In this document: in pieces, positions 33,167-42,032 of the stretch | Position numbering within the stretch: position 1 is the stretch's first letter | Layout: every line of letters begins with the position of its first letter | Source of the DNA: Streptomyces albus subsp. albus | Lineage (GTDB): Bacteria > Actinomycetota > Actinomycetes > Streptomycetales > Streptomycetaceae | Direction of reading: 5' to 3' | Assembly (NCBI RefSeq): GCF_000725885.1 | Contig: NZ_JODR01000022.1 | Span: 62,001 to 126,000, forward strand | Length of the DNA stretch: 64,000 bases | Translations under genes and position numbers: made by a program | The notes under the pieces: generated by a model | Database searches by the model: none | Seen by the model: only the letters and a program-made list of their open reading frames with translations | Told to the model about the DNA's origin: nothing

Positions 33167-34615
33167 CTACCGGCTGCCTCCGCTCCCTCCCTCGATACGG
33201 ACCGGCGGCAGGAACTCGCGCACATAGGTGCGGTGCCACCACGCGCCGGTCTCGCGGCGCTCCGCCCTGGTGGTGAAGCGGTAGCGGTAGAGCACGGCGC
33301 GGACATGGGCCGGCGGGTGACCGGGGAACGGGTTGGTGCGCAGCAGCCGCAGGGTTTTCCGGTCGTTGACGAGGAGCCGCTCCACGAGCGGCTCGAACCA
33401 GCCGCGCGTGTACGCGGGGGAGAGGGCCGCGAACCACATCTGCCAGTCGAGCCGCAGATGGTAGGGCGCGAACTGGCGGGGCAGCCGGAGCACGTTGCCG
33501 GGCTTGCCCTTGAACTCGTACTCGCGCCACACGGTGTCCCGGGTGATCCGTTCCTCCTCCGTCCCCTCCAGCACGATCTCCTGCCGCACACGGGTCACGC
33601 TGCCGAAGGCGCCGTAGGTGTTCACCAGGTGCAGGGGGTTGAAGGAGCGGTTCATCTGCTGGGAGCGGCTGACCAGGTTGCGGGCGGGCCAGTAGCTGAG
33701 CACCACGATGAGGAGGGCCGCCGCGCACACGACGACGCCGAACCACAGCGGGGTCGGCGCCTCGGACGAGGTGCCGGTGAGCCCGGAGAAGTCCACGGCG
33801 GCGAAGGCCAGCACGATCGTCAGCCAGTTGAGCCAGGAGAAGTTGCCGGACATCACCAGCCACAGCTGGGTGACGATGATCAGACCGGCGGCGATGCTGG
33901 CGACGGGCTGGGGGAAGAACAGCCCGAAGGGGACGATGAGCTGCGCCACATGGTTGGCGGCGACCTCGACGCGGTGCAGCGGCTTGGGCAGGTGGTGGAA
34001 GTACCAGCTGAGCGGGCCGGGCATCGGCTGGGTCTCGTGGTGGTAGTAGAGGCAGGTCAGGTTCCGCCAGCACTGGTCGCCGCGCCACTTGACCAGACCC
34101 GCGCCGAATTCGACGCGGAAGAGCAGCCACCGCATCAGCCACAGCGTCAGCACGGGCGGTGCCGTCCGGGCGTTGCCCAGGAAGATCGCGAGGAAGCCCG
34201 CCTCCAGCAGCAGCGACTCCCAGCCGAAGCTGTAGAAGATCTGCCCGACGTTCACGAACGACAGGTAGAGGAACCACAGCAGCGCCCACATCACCATCGA
34301 CGCCCACAGCGGCACCGCGTCGGCGGCACCGGCCAGTACGGCGGCGGCCAGCAGCACGCCCGCCCAGGCGCAGGTCCCCGTCACCCGGTCGTCGCACCGC
34401 CAGTGGAAGAGGCTGGGCGAGGCCCGGAAGGGAATCCGCCGTACGAAGCGGGCGGCGGGCAGCAGGCCGCGTTCGCCCAGCAGCGCCGGGAACTGCATCG
34501 CTGCGGAGAGGAAGGCGACGAGGTAGACGGCCGCCAGGGCGCGCTGGAGGACCAGCCGGCTCATCCCGTACCCGGGGGCGGTGAACCACGGTGTGAACCA
34601 CTCCATGGCGGCCAT
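33167..34615 (-). CDS. lipase maturation factor family membrane protein
   Basis: 482 residues from ATG 34615. Multiple membrane segments occupy residues about 15-320. The conserved blocks of the LMF1 family (DUF1222) are visible: FYSFGWESLLLEAGFLAIFLG, LWLMRWLLFRVEFGAGLVKW with DQCWRNLTCLYYHHETQP, then NRSFNPLHLVNTYGAFGSV. A soluble C-terminal part includes PRQFAPYHLRLDWQMWFAAL. In animals LMF1 helps lipases fold in the ER; the bacterial role is unknown. A final Gly/Ser/Arg tail ends the protein. It is divergent from a FAD monooxygenase gene with a 313-base gap. Confidence 0.88.
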   Translation of the reverse strand: MAAMEWFTPWFTAPGYGMSRLVLQRALAAVYLVAFLSAAMQFPALLGERGLLPAARFVRRIPFRASPSLFHWRCDDRVTGTCAWAGVLLAAAVLAGAADAVPLWASMVMWALLWFLYLSFVNVGQIFYSFGWESLLLEAGFLAIFLGNARTAPPVLTLWLMRWLLFRVEFGAGLVKWRGDQCWRNLTCLYYHHETQPMPGPLSWYFHHLPKPLHRVEVAANHVAQLIVPFGLFFPQPVASIAAGLIIVTQLWLVMSGNFSWLNWLTIVLAFAAVDFSGLTGTSSEAPTPLWFGVVVCAAALLIVVLSYWPARNLVSRSQQMNRSFNPLHLVNTYGAFGSVTRVRQEIVLEGTEEERITRDTVWREYEFKGKPGNVLRLPRQFAPYHLRLDWQMWFAALSPAYTRGWFEPLVERLLVNDRKTLRLLRTNPFPGHPPAHVRAVLYRYRFTTRAERRETGAWWHRTYVREFLPPVRIEGGSGGSR

Positions 34616-34748
34616 GGGTACCACCCGTGGCCCACCCGCACGCCGGCGGACGCCGTTCCGCGCGCCGAGGCGGACAGCCGCACGGATGCGGCCCTTCCGG
34701 GCGCGGACCCTTCCGGCGGCAGCTCCGGGTATCCCTGGGGGCGGGTTT

Positions 34749-34783
34749 CGCCGGGGCGCGCTCTTGCAAGGCGCGCCCCGGCG
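34749..34783. terminator. terminator-like hairpin between divergent genes
   Basis: Perfect 13-bp arms (CGCCGGGGCGCGC at 34749-34761, complement at 34771-34783) enclose TCTTGCAAG. It stands in the 34616-34928 gap, upstream of both divergent start codons and 145 bases before the monooxygenase, where a terminator has no gene to end. It could be an attenuator in the monooxygenase leader or a leftover of a lost gene. Nothing else is seen in the gap. Confidence 0.6.
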
Positions 34784-34928
34784 CGGTCTCCCGCGCACCC
34801 TCGTGCGGCCACGCGCCCGGCAGGTGCGCCAGTGGCGTACGCCCCTCGGGGCAACCGACGGCGCCTTTCCGGAAGTCCGTATCTGAGGCAGGACGGAACG
34901 GCACGAACGGGCACACTCGGGAGGCGGC

Positions 34929-36158
34929 ATGACGCACGCGCTCATCATCGGCGGCGGTATCGCGGGAGCCACGGCGGCGATGTCGCTGGGCAAGGCCGGG
35001 ATCAGCGCGACGGTCCACGAGGCGTACCCGGCCGCAGCGGACGACGATGCGGGCGCCTTTCTCGTCCTGTTCCCCAACGGACTTCAGGCGCTGCGCACCA
35101 TCGACGCCCACGAGCCCGTGCTGGAGGCGTCGTTCTCCGCCGAACGAGTGGAGATGCTCGCGCACACGGGCGACAGTCTGGGGGTGCGGCCCATCGCCGG
35201 CGGACTTCCGGCAGGCACCCCGGAAGAGGAGACGCCGGGTCCGCGGACGATCCGCCGGGCGGTGCTCTGCCGTGTGCTGCGCCAGGAGGCGGAGCGGCGT
35301 GGGGCGGCCATCGAGTACGGCAAGCGCCTCGTCGACGCCGTCACGGGCGAGGACGGGCGGGTGACCGCCCGGTTCGCGGACGGCAGCACCGCGCAAGGCG
35401 ATCTGCTCATCGGTGCCGACGGCCTCCACTCCGTCACCCGCCGCCTCATCGACCCGGCCGCGCCCGGCCCGCGGCACACCGGCCAGATCACGGTATGCGG
35501 CCGGACACCGGGCGCCGGGCCGGAGATCGCCCCGGCCCCCGGTACCTACCGGATGATCCGGGGCAGGCGTGCCTTCCTCGGCTGCACCCTGGCCCCCGGC
35601 GGCGACCTGTGGTGGTTCGCGAACACGCCCGGCGGTGAACTGAGCCGGTCCGCGCTGGCGACGGCCACACCGCGACAGCACACCCGGTGGCGTGATCATG
35701 TGGCCGGTCTCTTCTCGGAGGACGCCTCGCCCGCCGCCGAGATCGTGCGCGGCAGCGGCGCGGGGATCGTCGCCACGAACGCCTACGACCTGGCCCGCAC
35801 CCCGGTCTGGTCCCGGGGGCCGCTGGTGGTGCTCGGCGACGCGGCACACGCGGCGACACCCAACGCCGCCCAGGGCGCCTCCATGGCGATCGAGGACAGC
35901 GTGGTCCTGGCCAAGTGCCTGCGGGACCTGCCGGGACCGGAGGCGGCCTTCGCACGCTTCGAACTGCTGCGCAGGGGCCGGGTGGAGGCCGTCGTCGAAC
36001 GCAGCGCCCGCCTCAACGACCGTGCCGTCCAGCGCCCCGCGGCTCACCGCACGGCCCCGCACCCCGGCCAGGAAGCTCCCGCGGGCAGCGACTGGCTGCT
36101 GCGGTACCGCATCGACTGGGACAGCCCCGTCGGAGCAGGGACAGCAGGCACACCCTGA
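34929..36158 (+). CDS. FAD-dependent monooxygenase (p-hydroxybenzoate hydroxylase-like)
   Basis: 409 residues. THALIIGGGIAGATAAMSLG gives the FAD GxGxxG motif at residues 8-13, LLIGADGLHSVTRRLI the DG motif, and VVLGDAAHAATPNAAQGASMAIED the GD FAD contact. The length and lack of an extra C-terminal domain fit single-component class A hydroxylases that use NAD(P)H and O2 on aromatic or lipophilic compounds. The start has GGGAGGC upstream. It is followed after 72 bases by an orphan response regulator. A role in drug inactivation, as for rifampicin or tetracycline monooxygenases, is possible but not shown. Confidence 0.9.
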   Translation: MTHALIIGGGIAGATAAMSLGKAGISATVHEAYPAAADDDAGAFLVLFPNGLQALRTIDAHEPVLEASFSAERVEMLAHTGDSLGVRPIAGGLPAGTPEEETPGPRTIRRAVLCRVLRQEAERRGAAIEYGKRLVDAVTGEDGRVTARFADGSTAQGDLLIGADGLHSVTRRLIDPAAPGPRHTGQITVCGRTPGAGPEIAPAPGTYRMIRGRRAFLGCTLAPGGDLWWFANTPGGELSRSALATATPRQHTRWRDHVAGLFSEDASPAAEIVRGSGAGIVATNAYDLARTPVWSRGPLVVLGDAAHAATPNAAQGASMAIEDSVVLAKCLRDLPGPEAAFARFELLRRGRVEAVVERSARLNDRAVQRPAAHRTAPHPGQEAPAGSDWLLRYRIDWDSPVGAGTAGTP

Positions 36159-36230
36159 CGTGACCGGTCAGAAGACCGACGGCTGCGGAGAGGGCTCGGC
36201 GGCTGCGCCCGCTGAGCGGCTGGTTACCGT

Positions 36231-36914
36231 ATGCGCATGACCATCCGCGTGCTCCTCGTCGACGACGACGCCCTCGTGCGGGCCGGACTCCGGCTGATGC
36301 TCGACGGCGCCCCGGACATCGAGATCGTCGGCGAGGCCGCGGACGGCGATCACGTCGTGCCGCTGGTGGACGCCCACCGGCCGCACGTCGTCCTCATGGA
36401 CATCCGTATGCCGGCCGTGGACGGTCTCACGGCGACCGAGACCCTGCGCCGGCGTGCCGAGCCGCCCGAGGTCCTCGTACTGACCACCTTCCACGCCGAC
36501 AGCCAGGTGCTGCGCGCGCTGCGGGCCGGCGCCGCCGGGTTCCTGCTCAAGGACACGCCGCCCGCCGAGATCGTCGCCGCGGTGCGCAAGGTGGCGGCGG
36601 GCGAGCCCGTGCTGTCGCCGGCCGTCACCCGCCAGCTCATCCAGCACGTCGCCCCCGCCGGGTACGACAGCCGCCGGGAGCGCGCCCGCGAGGTGCTGGC
36701 GGTCCTCGGCGAACGGGAGCGCGAGGTCGCCGTCGGAGTCGGCCGCGGGCTGGCGAACGCCGAGATCGCGGCCTCGCTCTACATGAGCGTGCCCACGGTC
36801 AAAACCCACGTCTCCCGCATCCTGACCAAGCTGGACCTCAACAACCGCGTCCAGATCGCCCTTCTCGTCCACGACGCCGGGCTGCTGGAGGAGGCCGGGG
36901 CGGGCGAGGAATGA
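36231..36914 (+). CDS. NarL/LuxR-family response regulator, orphan
   Basis: 227 residues. The receiver domain (5-120) has the acidic pocket DDD at 11-13, the phosphoacceptor D57 in VVLMDIRMP, T in LTTFH, and K in FLLKDT. The C-terminal LuxR-type helix-turn-helix (about 165-222) reads GLANAEIAASLYMSVPTVKTHVSRIL. It would bind DNA when phosphorylated by a histidine kinase, but no kinase gene is adjacent on either side, so the partner is elsewhere. The alternative start ATG 36237 removes two residues. Confidence 0.94.
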   Translation: MRMTIRVLLVDDDALVRAGLRLMLDGAPDIEIVGEAADGDHVVPLVDAHRPHVVLMDIRMPAVDGLTATETLRRRAEPPEVLVLTTFHADSQVLRALRAGAAGFLLKDTPPAEIVAAVRKVAAGEPVLSPAVTRQLIQHVAPAGYDSRRERAREVLAVLGEREREVAVGVGRGLANAEIAASLYMSVPTVKTHVSRILTKLDLNNRVQIALLVHDAGLLEEAGAGEE

Positions 36915-36954
36915 GCCGCGGGAATCCACAGCGGCCCCACGTGTTGAACCGGGT

Positions 36955-38133
36955 GTGACTTCGACGCGTCGGCTTCAGGTACCTCTGTCCGTCCTCGACC
37001 GCTCCCTCACCCGGGAGGGCGAGCCTTCCGGCCGGGCGCTGCGGGAGACGGTGCGCTTCGCGCAGCAGGCCGAGGAGCTGGGATTCTCGCGGTTCTGGGT
37101 GTCCGAGCACCACGCGGTACCCGGGATCGCGGGCTCGGCTCCGACCGTGCTGGCGGCGGCGGTGGCCTCCGCCACCTCCCGTATCCGGGTCGGGACGGGG
37201 GGAGTGATGCTCCCCAACCACCAGCCCCTGGTGGTCGCCGAACAGTTCGGCGTCCTGGCGTCGCTGTTTCCGGGGCGCATCGACATGGGCCTCGGGCGTT
37301 CCGTCGGGTTCACCGACGGTGTCCGGAAGGCACTCGGCGTCGGCAAGGACGCGGCGGACGGTTTCAGCGAACAGCTGTCCGAGCTGCTCGCCTATTTCGA
37401 CGGCACCGGGACGGTACGGGCCCGCCCCGCCGAGGGGCTGCGGGTGCCGCCGTTCATCCTGGCGGTCGGCTCCGGTGCGTCCGTGGCCGCGGCGCACGGG
37501 CTGCCCCTGGTCATCGGTGCCGCCCGTGACGAACGCCGCATGCGGGAGGCCATCGACCTCTATCGCGAGACGTTCCGCCCGCGCGAGGCCGCCGCACCGA
37601 GCGCCCCCGCCATCGGTGCCGGACCGGCCGCAGAGCCGGCCGGTGCCGACGCCCGGCAGGGCGGATGGGCCGGTGCGGCCGGCCTGAGCGGGCCGACGGG
37701 CGGCGAACGGGGCGCCGCCGGACCGGACGGCCCTGCGGCCTACCCGGCCGCGCCCTACGTCGTCGTCGCGGTGAACGCCGCCGTCGCCGACAGCCGGGAG
37801 CGTGCGGAGCTGCTCCAGATCCCCGAAGCGTGGTCCACGGCCGTCTCCCGGACCCGCGGCACCTTCACCCCGCTGCTGCCGCCCGAGGAGATCCTGAGCC
37901 GGGTGATGAGCCAAAAGGAGCGGGCCGCCTTCGACGCGGCGCGGCAGTCGCAGCTGTGGGGCACCGCGGACGAGGTGGCCGACGAGCTGGCATCGCTCGT
38001 GTCCCGCACCGGCGCCGACGAACTGCTGCTCACCCTCAACACCCACGACCCGGCGGACCGGCTGGACTCCTACCGCCGGCTGGCCGAGGCCGCCGGGGTG
38101 GCCCGGCGGCCGGTGCCGGGGGCGCTCGGCTGA
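36955..38133 (+). CDS. LLM-class flavin-dependent oxidoreductase
   Basis: 392 residues from GTG 36955. The N-terminal part matches bacterial luciferase-like monooxygenases (PF00296): LSVLDRSLTREG, FAQQAEELGFSRFWVSEHHAVPG, VGTGGVMLPNHQPLVVAEQFG and RIDMGLGRSVGF. Residues about 205-262 are an Ala/Gly/Pro-rich stretch that most relatives have in shorter form, followed by a normal barrel end (LLLTLNTHDPADRLDSYRRLAE). It would use FMN or F420 with O2 on an unknown substrate. Its stop is 3 bases from the stop of the convergent matB, with no terminator between. Confidence 0.9.
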   Translation: MTSTRRLQVPLSVLDRSLTREGEPSGRALRETVRFAQQAEELGFSRFWVSEHHAVPGIAGSAPTVLAAAVASATSRIRVGTGGVMLPNHQPLVVAEQFGVLASLFPGRIDMGLGRSVGFTDGVRKALGVGKDAADGFSEQLSELLAYFDGTGTVRARPAEGLRVPPFILAVGSGASVAAAHGLPLVIGAARDERRMREAIDLYRETFRPREAAAPSAPAIGAGPAAEPAGADARQGGWAGAAGLSGPTGGERGAAGPDGPAAYPAAPYVVVAVNAAVADSRERAELLQIPEAWSTAVSRTRGTFTPLLPPEEILSRVMSQKERAAFDAARQSQLWGTADEVADELASLVSRTGADELLLTLNTHDPADRLDSYRRLAEAAGVARRPVPGALG

Positions 38134-38136
38134 CGG

Positions 38137-39612
38137 TCAGTCCTGCCGGCCGGGCAGCTCCCGCTTGAGCACCTTGCCCATGTCGTTGCGCGGCAGGGCC
38201 TCCAGGAACCGCACCCGGCGGGGGCGCTTGTGCGGGGCCAGCTGGCCGGCCACGAGATCGGCGAGCTCCTCCTCGCGCGGCGGCTGCTGCCCGGCGGCGG
38301 GGACGATCCAGGCGACGACGCGCTCGCCCAGGTCGGGGTCGGGCTCGCCCGTGACGGCGGCCTCGGCCACCGCCGGGTGGCCGAGGAGCACGTTCTCGAT
38401 CTCGCCGGCCCCGATCTTGTAGCCACCGCTCTTGATCAGGTCGGTGGCTTTCCGGCCGACGAGCCGCACGGAGCCGTCCGCGTCACGCGTCGCCATGTCA
38501 CCGGTGCGGAACCAGCCGCCGTCGAAGGCCTCGGCCGTGGCGTCCGGCCGGTTGAGGTACTCGGTGAACAGGTTCGGGCCGCGTACTTCGAGCTCGCCCA
38601 CCGTCTCGGTGTCCTCCGCCGGAATCCGCCGGCCTGCGTCGTCCACGATGCGGATGTCCACATCGCGCAGCGGGACCCCGACCGTGCCCACCCGGGAGGT
38701 CCCGCCGGGGAGCACGCTGGTGTTCATCAGCGTCTCGGTCATTCCGTAGCGCTCGATCACCCGCTGGCCGGTGGCGGCGGTCAGCCGCTCGTGGTCGTGC
38801 AGCGGCAGCGCGGCCGAACCGGACACCAGCAGCCGGGCCCCCGCCAGCGCCCGCACCAGGTCGGGGTCGCTCGCGCAGGCGTCCGCGAGCCGGTGGTACA
38901 TCGTCGGCACCCCGAACAGCATCGTCCCGCCGCTCGCCATCTCCCGCGTCACGCCCTCGACCGTGAACCGGCCCAGATGGCGCAGGGTGCCGCCGCGACG
39001 GAGCGGACCGAGGACGCCCAGGATCAGTCCGTGCACGTGGAACAGTGGCAGCCCGTGCACCAGGACGTCGTCGGCCGTCCAGCCCCAGGCTTCCTCCAGC
39101 GCGTCCAGGTTGCTGGCCAGCGCCCGGCGGGAGAGCACCACGCCCTTGGGGGGACCGGTCGTGCCGGAGGTGTAGACGACGAGCGCGGCCGTCTCCGCCG
39201 CGGGCTCGGCCGGCGGGAACCAGGCCGCCTCCGTCGCGTCGGCCACCTCTGTCGACTCCTCGCTGAGGTCGACGTCCATGCGGAGCAGGGACGCGAGGGG
39301 GCCGGGCAGCTCGGCACCGGGTTCGGCCACCACCGTGCCCGGCGCGCTGTCGGTCACGATGTGCGTCAGTTCCCGTTCGCCGCTCTTCGGGTTCACCGGT
39401 ACGACGGGTACCCCGGCCAGCAGCCCGGCCACCACTCCGACCGCCGTCTCCAGGCTGGGCGTCGCCCACACGGCCACCGGGGCGGCGGGCTCCAGCCTGG
39501 CGGCCAGCCGGCCGGCCGCGCCGGCGAGCTCCCGGTAGCTGAGCGCCCGGTCACCGAAGCGCAGTGCCGTCTGCGACGACGCGGTGTGCAGGGCGGGGAA
39601 GAGCTGGGACAC
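38137..39612 (-). CDS. matB: malonyl-CoA synthetase (MatB-like acyl-CoA ligase)
   Basis: 491 residues from GTG 39612. The adenylate-forming signature is ALVVYTSGTTGPPKGVVLS. The blocks VHGLPLFHVHGLILGVLGPLRRGG, TMLFGVPTMYHRLAD, RVIERYGMTETLMNTSVLPGG and GRKATDLIKSGGYKIGAGEIENVLLGHP closely match, from memory, the Streptomyces coelicolor malonyl/methylmalonyl-CoA ligase. The catalytic lysine is in RNDMGKVLKREL near the end. The conserved RYGMTET stretch includes the arginine that reads the malonate carboxylate in this group. It makes extender units such as malonyl-CoA from the free acid, ATP and CoA. No malonate transporter or decarboxylase is adjacent. Confidence 0.9.
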   Translation of the reverse strand: MSQLFPALHTASSQTALRFGDRALSYRELAGAAGRLAARLEPAAPVAVWATPSLETAVGVVAGLLAGVPVVPVNPKSGERELTHIVTDSAPGTVVAEPGAELPGPLASLLRMDVDLSEESTEVADATEAAWFPPAEPAAETAALVVYTSGTTGPPKGVVLSRRALASNLDALEEAWGWTADDVLVHGLPLFHVHGLILGVLGPLRRGGTLRHLGRFTVEGVTREMASGGTMLFGVPTMYHRLADACASDPDLVRALAGARLLVSGSAALPLHDHERLTAATGQRVIERYGMTETLMNTSVLPGGTSRVGTVGVPLRDVDIRIVDDAGRRIPAEDTETVGELEVRGPNLFTEYLNRPDATAEAFDGGWFRTGDMATRDADGSVRLVGRKATDLIKSGGYKIGAGEIENVLLGHPAVAEAAVTGEPDPDLGERVVAWIVPAAGQQPPREEELADLVAGQLAPHKRPRRVRFLEALPRNDMGKVLKRELPGRQD

Positions 39613-39845
39613 CCGGAACTCCTTCGTGGTCTCTCGCCTCTCGGTACGGCCAGCATCTCACCCGCCTTCCGGCACACGGACGTGGCGGGGGCGTCGTCCG
39701 CAGGTCACCACGGAGGGGCGTCCGCACCGGTCCCGCACGGCCGGCGCACGCCACCGGTACGTGCGCGCCGACCAGTACGCGTGCGTCCCCGGGCCACACC
39801 CCGGAGGACGCACACGTACCGCACGGGCGCGGTCCACCGGGACGC

Positions 39846-40628
39846 TCAGGTGCCGGTGGCGCGCGGGAACAGCGAGGTGAACGCCTGAGTGGGATCGTCC
39901 AGCCCCCGGGCGAACGGCGCGTCGAAGTACCAGACGAGGAACAGCAGGAACGCGATCAGCGCGCTGAAGATGCCGGCCAGCACCAATTCCCTTCCCGAGC
40001 GCTGGATCTGGAGGGCGAAGAGCATGCCGACGGAGACGGCAGCTCCCGCGTACAGTCCGATCCACACCACGCCGGGCATCGTCGGTTCGGCGCTGTCGCC
40101 GCGTTCCGTACGGGCGTTGTCGGCCTCGGCGACCTGGTCGACGAGGGACTGATACGCCTGGGCCTGCTGCGTGGTCTTGGGGTCGTAGCCGGTCACGTCC
40201 TTGCGGACCTGCTCCAGCATGCGGTCGCCCCGTTCGGTGAGTTCGCCGTGCTCGACCATGTACGGCCATTCCTTGTCGACGACGTGGCGCACGTACGCGT
40301 CGATTCCGTCGCGCACTCGTTCGCGGGTGGCCGCCGGATAGACCTGGACGCGTTCCCTCACCTCGTGGAGCGCCTGCGCCTCCTGGGTGACGGCCGCGTC
40401 AGCCGCGTTGCGGGCCTCCCAGACACCCGCGATGGCCAGACCCAGCACGATCGCGTAGACCACGCCGATCATCATCGTCATGTACTCGATCACGTCGGGT
40501 GTCTCGGAGGGGTCCTCGTTCACGACCCGGCGACGTCTGAGGACGACGACCGCGGCGACGACGAGGAAAGCGGCGAGCAGGCCGATGAGCAGCGCGAGCC
40601 ATTCGGACAACGGGGCCTCCACGAACAT
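39846..40628 (-). CDS. DUF4239 membrane protein
   Basis: 260 residues. Transmembrane helices are at about 8-30, 50-70, 190-210 and 215-237 (LALLIGLLAAFLVVAAVVVL, IGVVYAIVLGLAIAGVW, GVVWIGLYAGAAVSVGMLFAL). Between them lies a long cytoplasmic or periplasmic helical part with the family pattern VTQEAQALHEVRERVQVYP and YVRHVVDKEWPYM. The first loop is basic (RRRRVV). DUF4239 members are widespread in bacteria and have no settled function; a channel-like role has been suggested. Monocistronic, downstream of the proline-rich surface protein gene. Confidence 0.88.
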   Translation of the reverse strand: MFVEAPLSEWLALLIGLLAAFLVVAAVVVLRRRRVVNEDPSETPDVIEYMTMMIGVVYAIVLGLAIAGVWEARNAADAAVTQEAQALHEVRERVQVYPAATRERVRDGIDAYVRHVVDKEWPYMVEHGELTERGDRMLEQVRKDVTGYDPKTTQQAQAYQSLVDQVAEADNARTERGDSAEPTMPGVVWIGLYAGAAVSVGMLFALQIQRSGRELVLAGIFSALIAFLLFLVWYFDAPFARGLDDPTQAFTSLFPRATGT

Positions 40629-40781
40629 GAGAAGACGGATCGGAAACGGGCGGGACGGGGCAGGGGAGATTCAGACGGCACGGTGGTGCGGCGGCGCGCA
40701 GCGCCTCATGAAGCGCTCCGGACCGCGGCGCCGGGACGTGGGCGGCACGGCATGCCAATGCCGGGCCAGCGGGCGCGGGGG

Positions 40782-41741
40782 TCAGTCACCGCCCGCGCCG
40801 GTGGCTTCCCCGGAGGCTCGGGACGCCGCCCCGCCGCTGCCGGAACGGGGCCGCAACGCCGCTGCCGCCAGCACGGCGGGGGCGACGATCAACAGCGTGC
40901 GGGTGACCATCGACATGCTGCCGTCCGGCTGCTGGCGGTCGGGCATCGGCTGGCGTGGCACCGCCAGCAGACTGGGCGGCGGCGAGGGCTGCGGCGGCTT
41001 CGGCGCGGGCTTGCTCGGACGCGGCTTCGGTGCGGGCCGCTCCTGCGGTGGGGGAGCGGGCGCCGCTGCCCGCCGGGCGGGCTCGGGCTGCTGCGGGGCC
41101 GGCCGCTCCGGGGCCTGGGGTGCGGGCGGCGCGGAGGGAGAGGGCGACGGCTGCTGCGGGGGCGTCGGCTCCGGGGGCGGCGGTGTCGGCCGGGGCGGAG
41201 TGGGCTCGGGCGGCGTCGGCTCGGGCGGAGTCGGCGGGGGCGAGGGCGGGGGAGTGGGGCACGGGTGCCCCGTCGAGAGATGGACGACGGTGCCGTCCGC
41301 CGTCCGGATGTGCAGCGTGGCACCTTCGCAGTGACCGCTTCTCCCGGCCGCCGCGTCCACGCGGGCGCCGCCGTCCCGCACCGACAGATGGGCGCCCTCG
41401 TCGTGACGGGACATGTGCGGCACGGAGCCGACGAGCCGTGGGGCAACCGGTGCGGTGCGGTAAGTGAGCGGGGGCGCGGCCTCGCCGGGAGCCTCCGGGC
41501 GGGAGCCGTCATCGGGCGCGGCGGCGCCTGCTCCGGACGAGGGGGCTGCTTCGTGCTGTGAGGCGGAGGGCGACTCGGTGGCATGCGGCTCGGTGGACGA
41601 GGAGCCCAAAGCCGCGGCGCTGTGTGCCGTACCCAGCGCCGCGCAGGCGGCCACGGCCGCAGCTGTCAGCGTCTTCCGTCCGGCGCGGCTTCCGGCCCGC
41701 GCGTTCCGGCCCCCGGTGCGCCCCTTGTCCCCTTGTTGCAC
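40782..41741 (-). CDS. secreted proline-rich cell-wall-spanning protein
   Basis: 319 residues from GTG 41741. A signal sequence (basic start, TAAAVAACAALGTAHSAAA) precedes a small ordered part (about 90-165) with YRTAPVAPRLVGSVPHMS and a Cys pair (HCEGATLHIRTADGTVVHLS, HPCPTPP). Residues about 170-275 are PxP-rich, first TPPEPTPP repeats and then PKP/PAP repeats. A C-terminal hydrophobic helix (TRTLLIVAPAVLAAAAL) ends in a short basic and Gly-rich tail. The layout suggests a wall-spanning stalk with a C-terminal membrane anchor but no LPXTG sortase site. The function of the Cys-containing domain is unknown. Confidence 0.78.
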   Translation of the reverse strand: MQQGDKGRTGGRNARAGSRAGRKTLTAAAVAACAALGTAHSAAALGSSSTEPHATESPSASQHEAAPSSGAGAAAPDDGSRPEAPGEAAPPLTYRTAPVAPRLVGSVPHMSRHDEGAHLSVRDGGARVDAAAGRSGHCEGATLHIRTADGTVVHLSTGHPCPTPPPSPPPTPPEPTPPEPTPPRPTPPPPEPTPPQQPSPSPSAPPAPQAPERPAPQQPEPARRAAAPAPPPQERPAPKPRPSKPAPKPPQPSPPPSLLAVPRQPMPDRQQPDGSMSMVTRTLLIVAPAVLAAAALRPRSGSGGAASRASGEATGAGGD

Positions 41742-41880
41742 GGACCGAGGATGACGGGGCCGGGTAGGACGGGGAAGGCTTTCCGCCGGTAGTCACACGA
41801 TGGGCTGAACTGTTTGGGTGTCCGCTCGGCTGTGCTCCCGAACTGGGTTACTGAGAGCGGCTTTTACTTCTATCGGACGC

Positions 41881-41941
41881 CGGTCGACACGTACGTGATG
41901 CGGTCGAGGCGTGCGCGATGCGGTCGACACGTGCGGCGATG
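41881..41941. repeat. three tandem 20-21 bp units
   Basis: Units at 41881-41900, 41901-41920 and 41921-41941 all read CGGTCGA(C/G)(A/G)CGT...CG(A/T)GATG-like. They lie in the gap between the amidase stop and the proline-rich protein start, with no coding assigned; the 41742-42032 gap is otherwise empty. Confidence 0.6.
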
Positions 41942-42032
41942 CGTGGCGGCCGGCTCCCGAGTCGGGCGGCGGCGTACCCGGTGAGGCCCGTGCCGGGCCC
42001 GGCGGGCCTCACCGGGCGGAGCGGGGGTGGCG

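Noticed and set aside
32343..36062. A 1239-codon minus-strand open frame
   Set aside because: It runs antisense through the NDH-2-like, IS5 and FAD monooxygenase genes and in another frame of the lipase maturation factor gene; its translation is Arg/Gly-rich with no family pattern, a result of high GC only.
36955..38133. The Ala/Gly/Pro-rich stretch in the LLM oxidoreductase as a frameshift
   Set aside because: The frame stays open and normal family sequence resumes in the same frame after it, so it is an in-frame flexible insertion.
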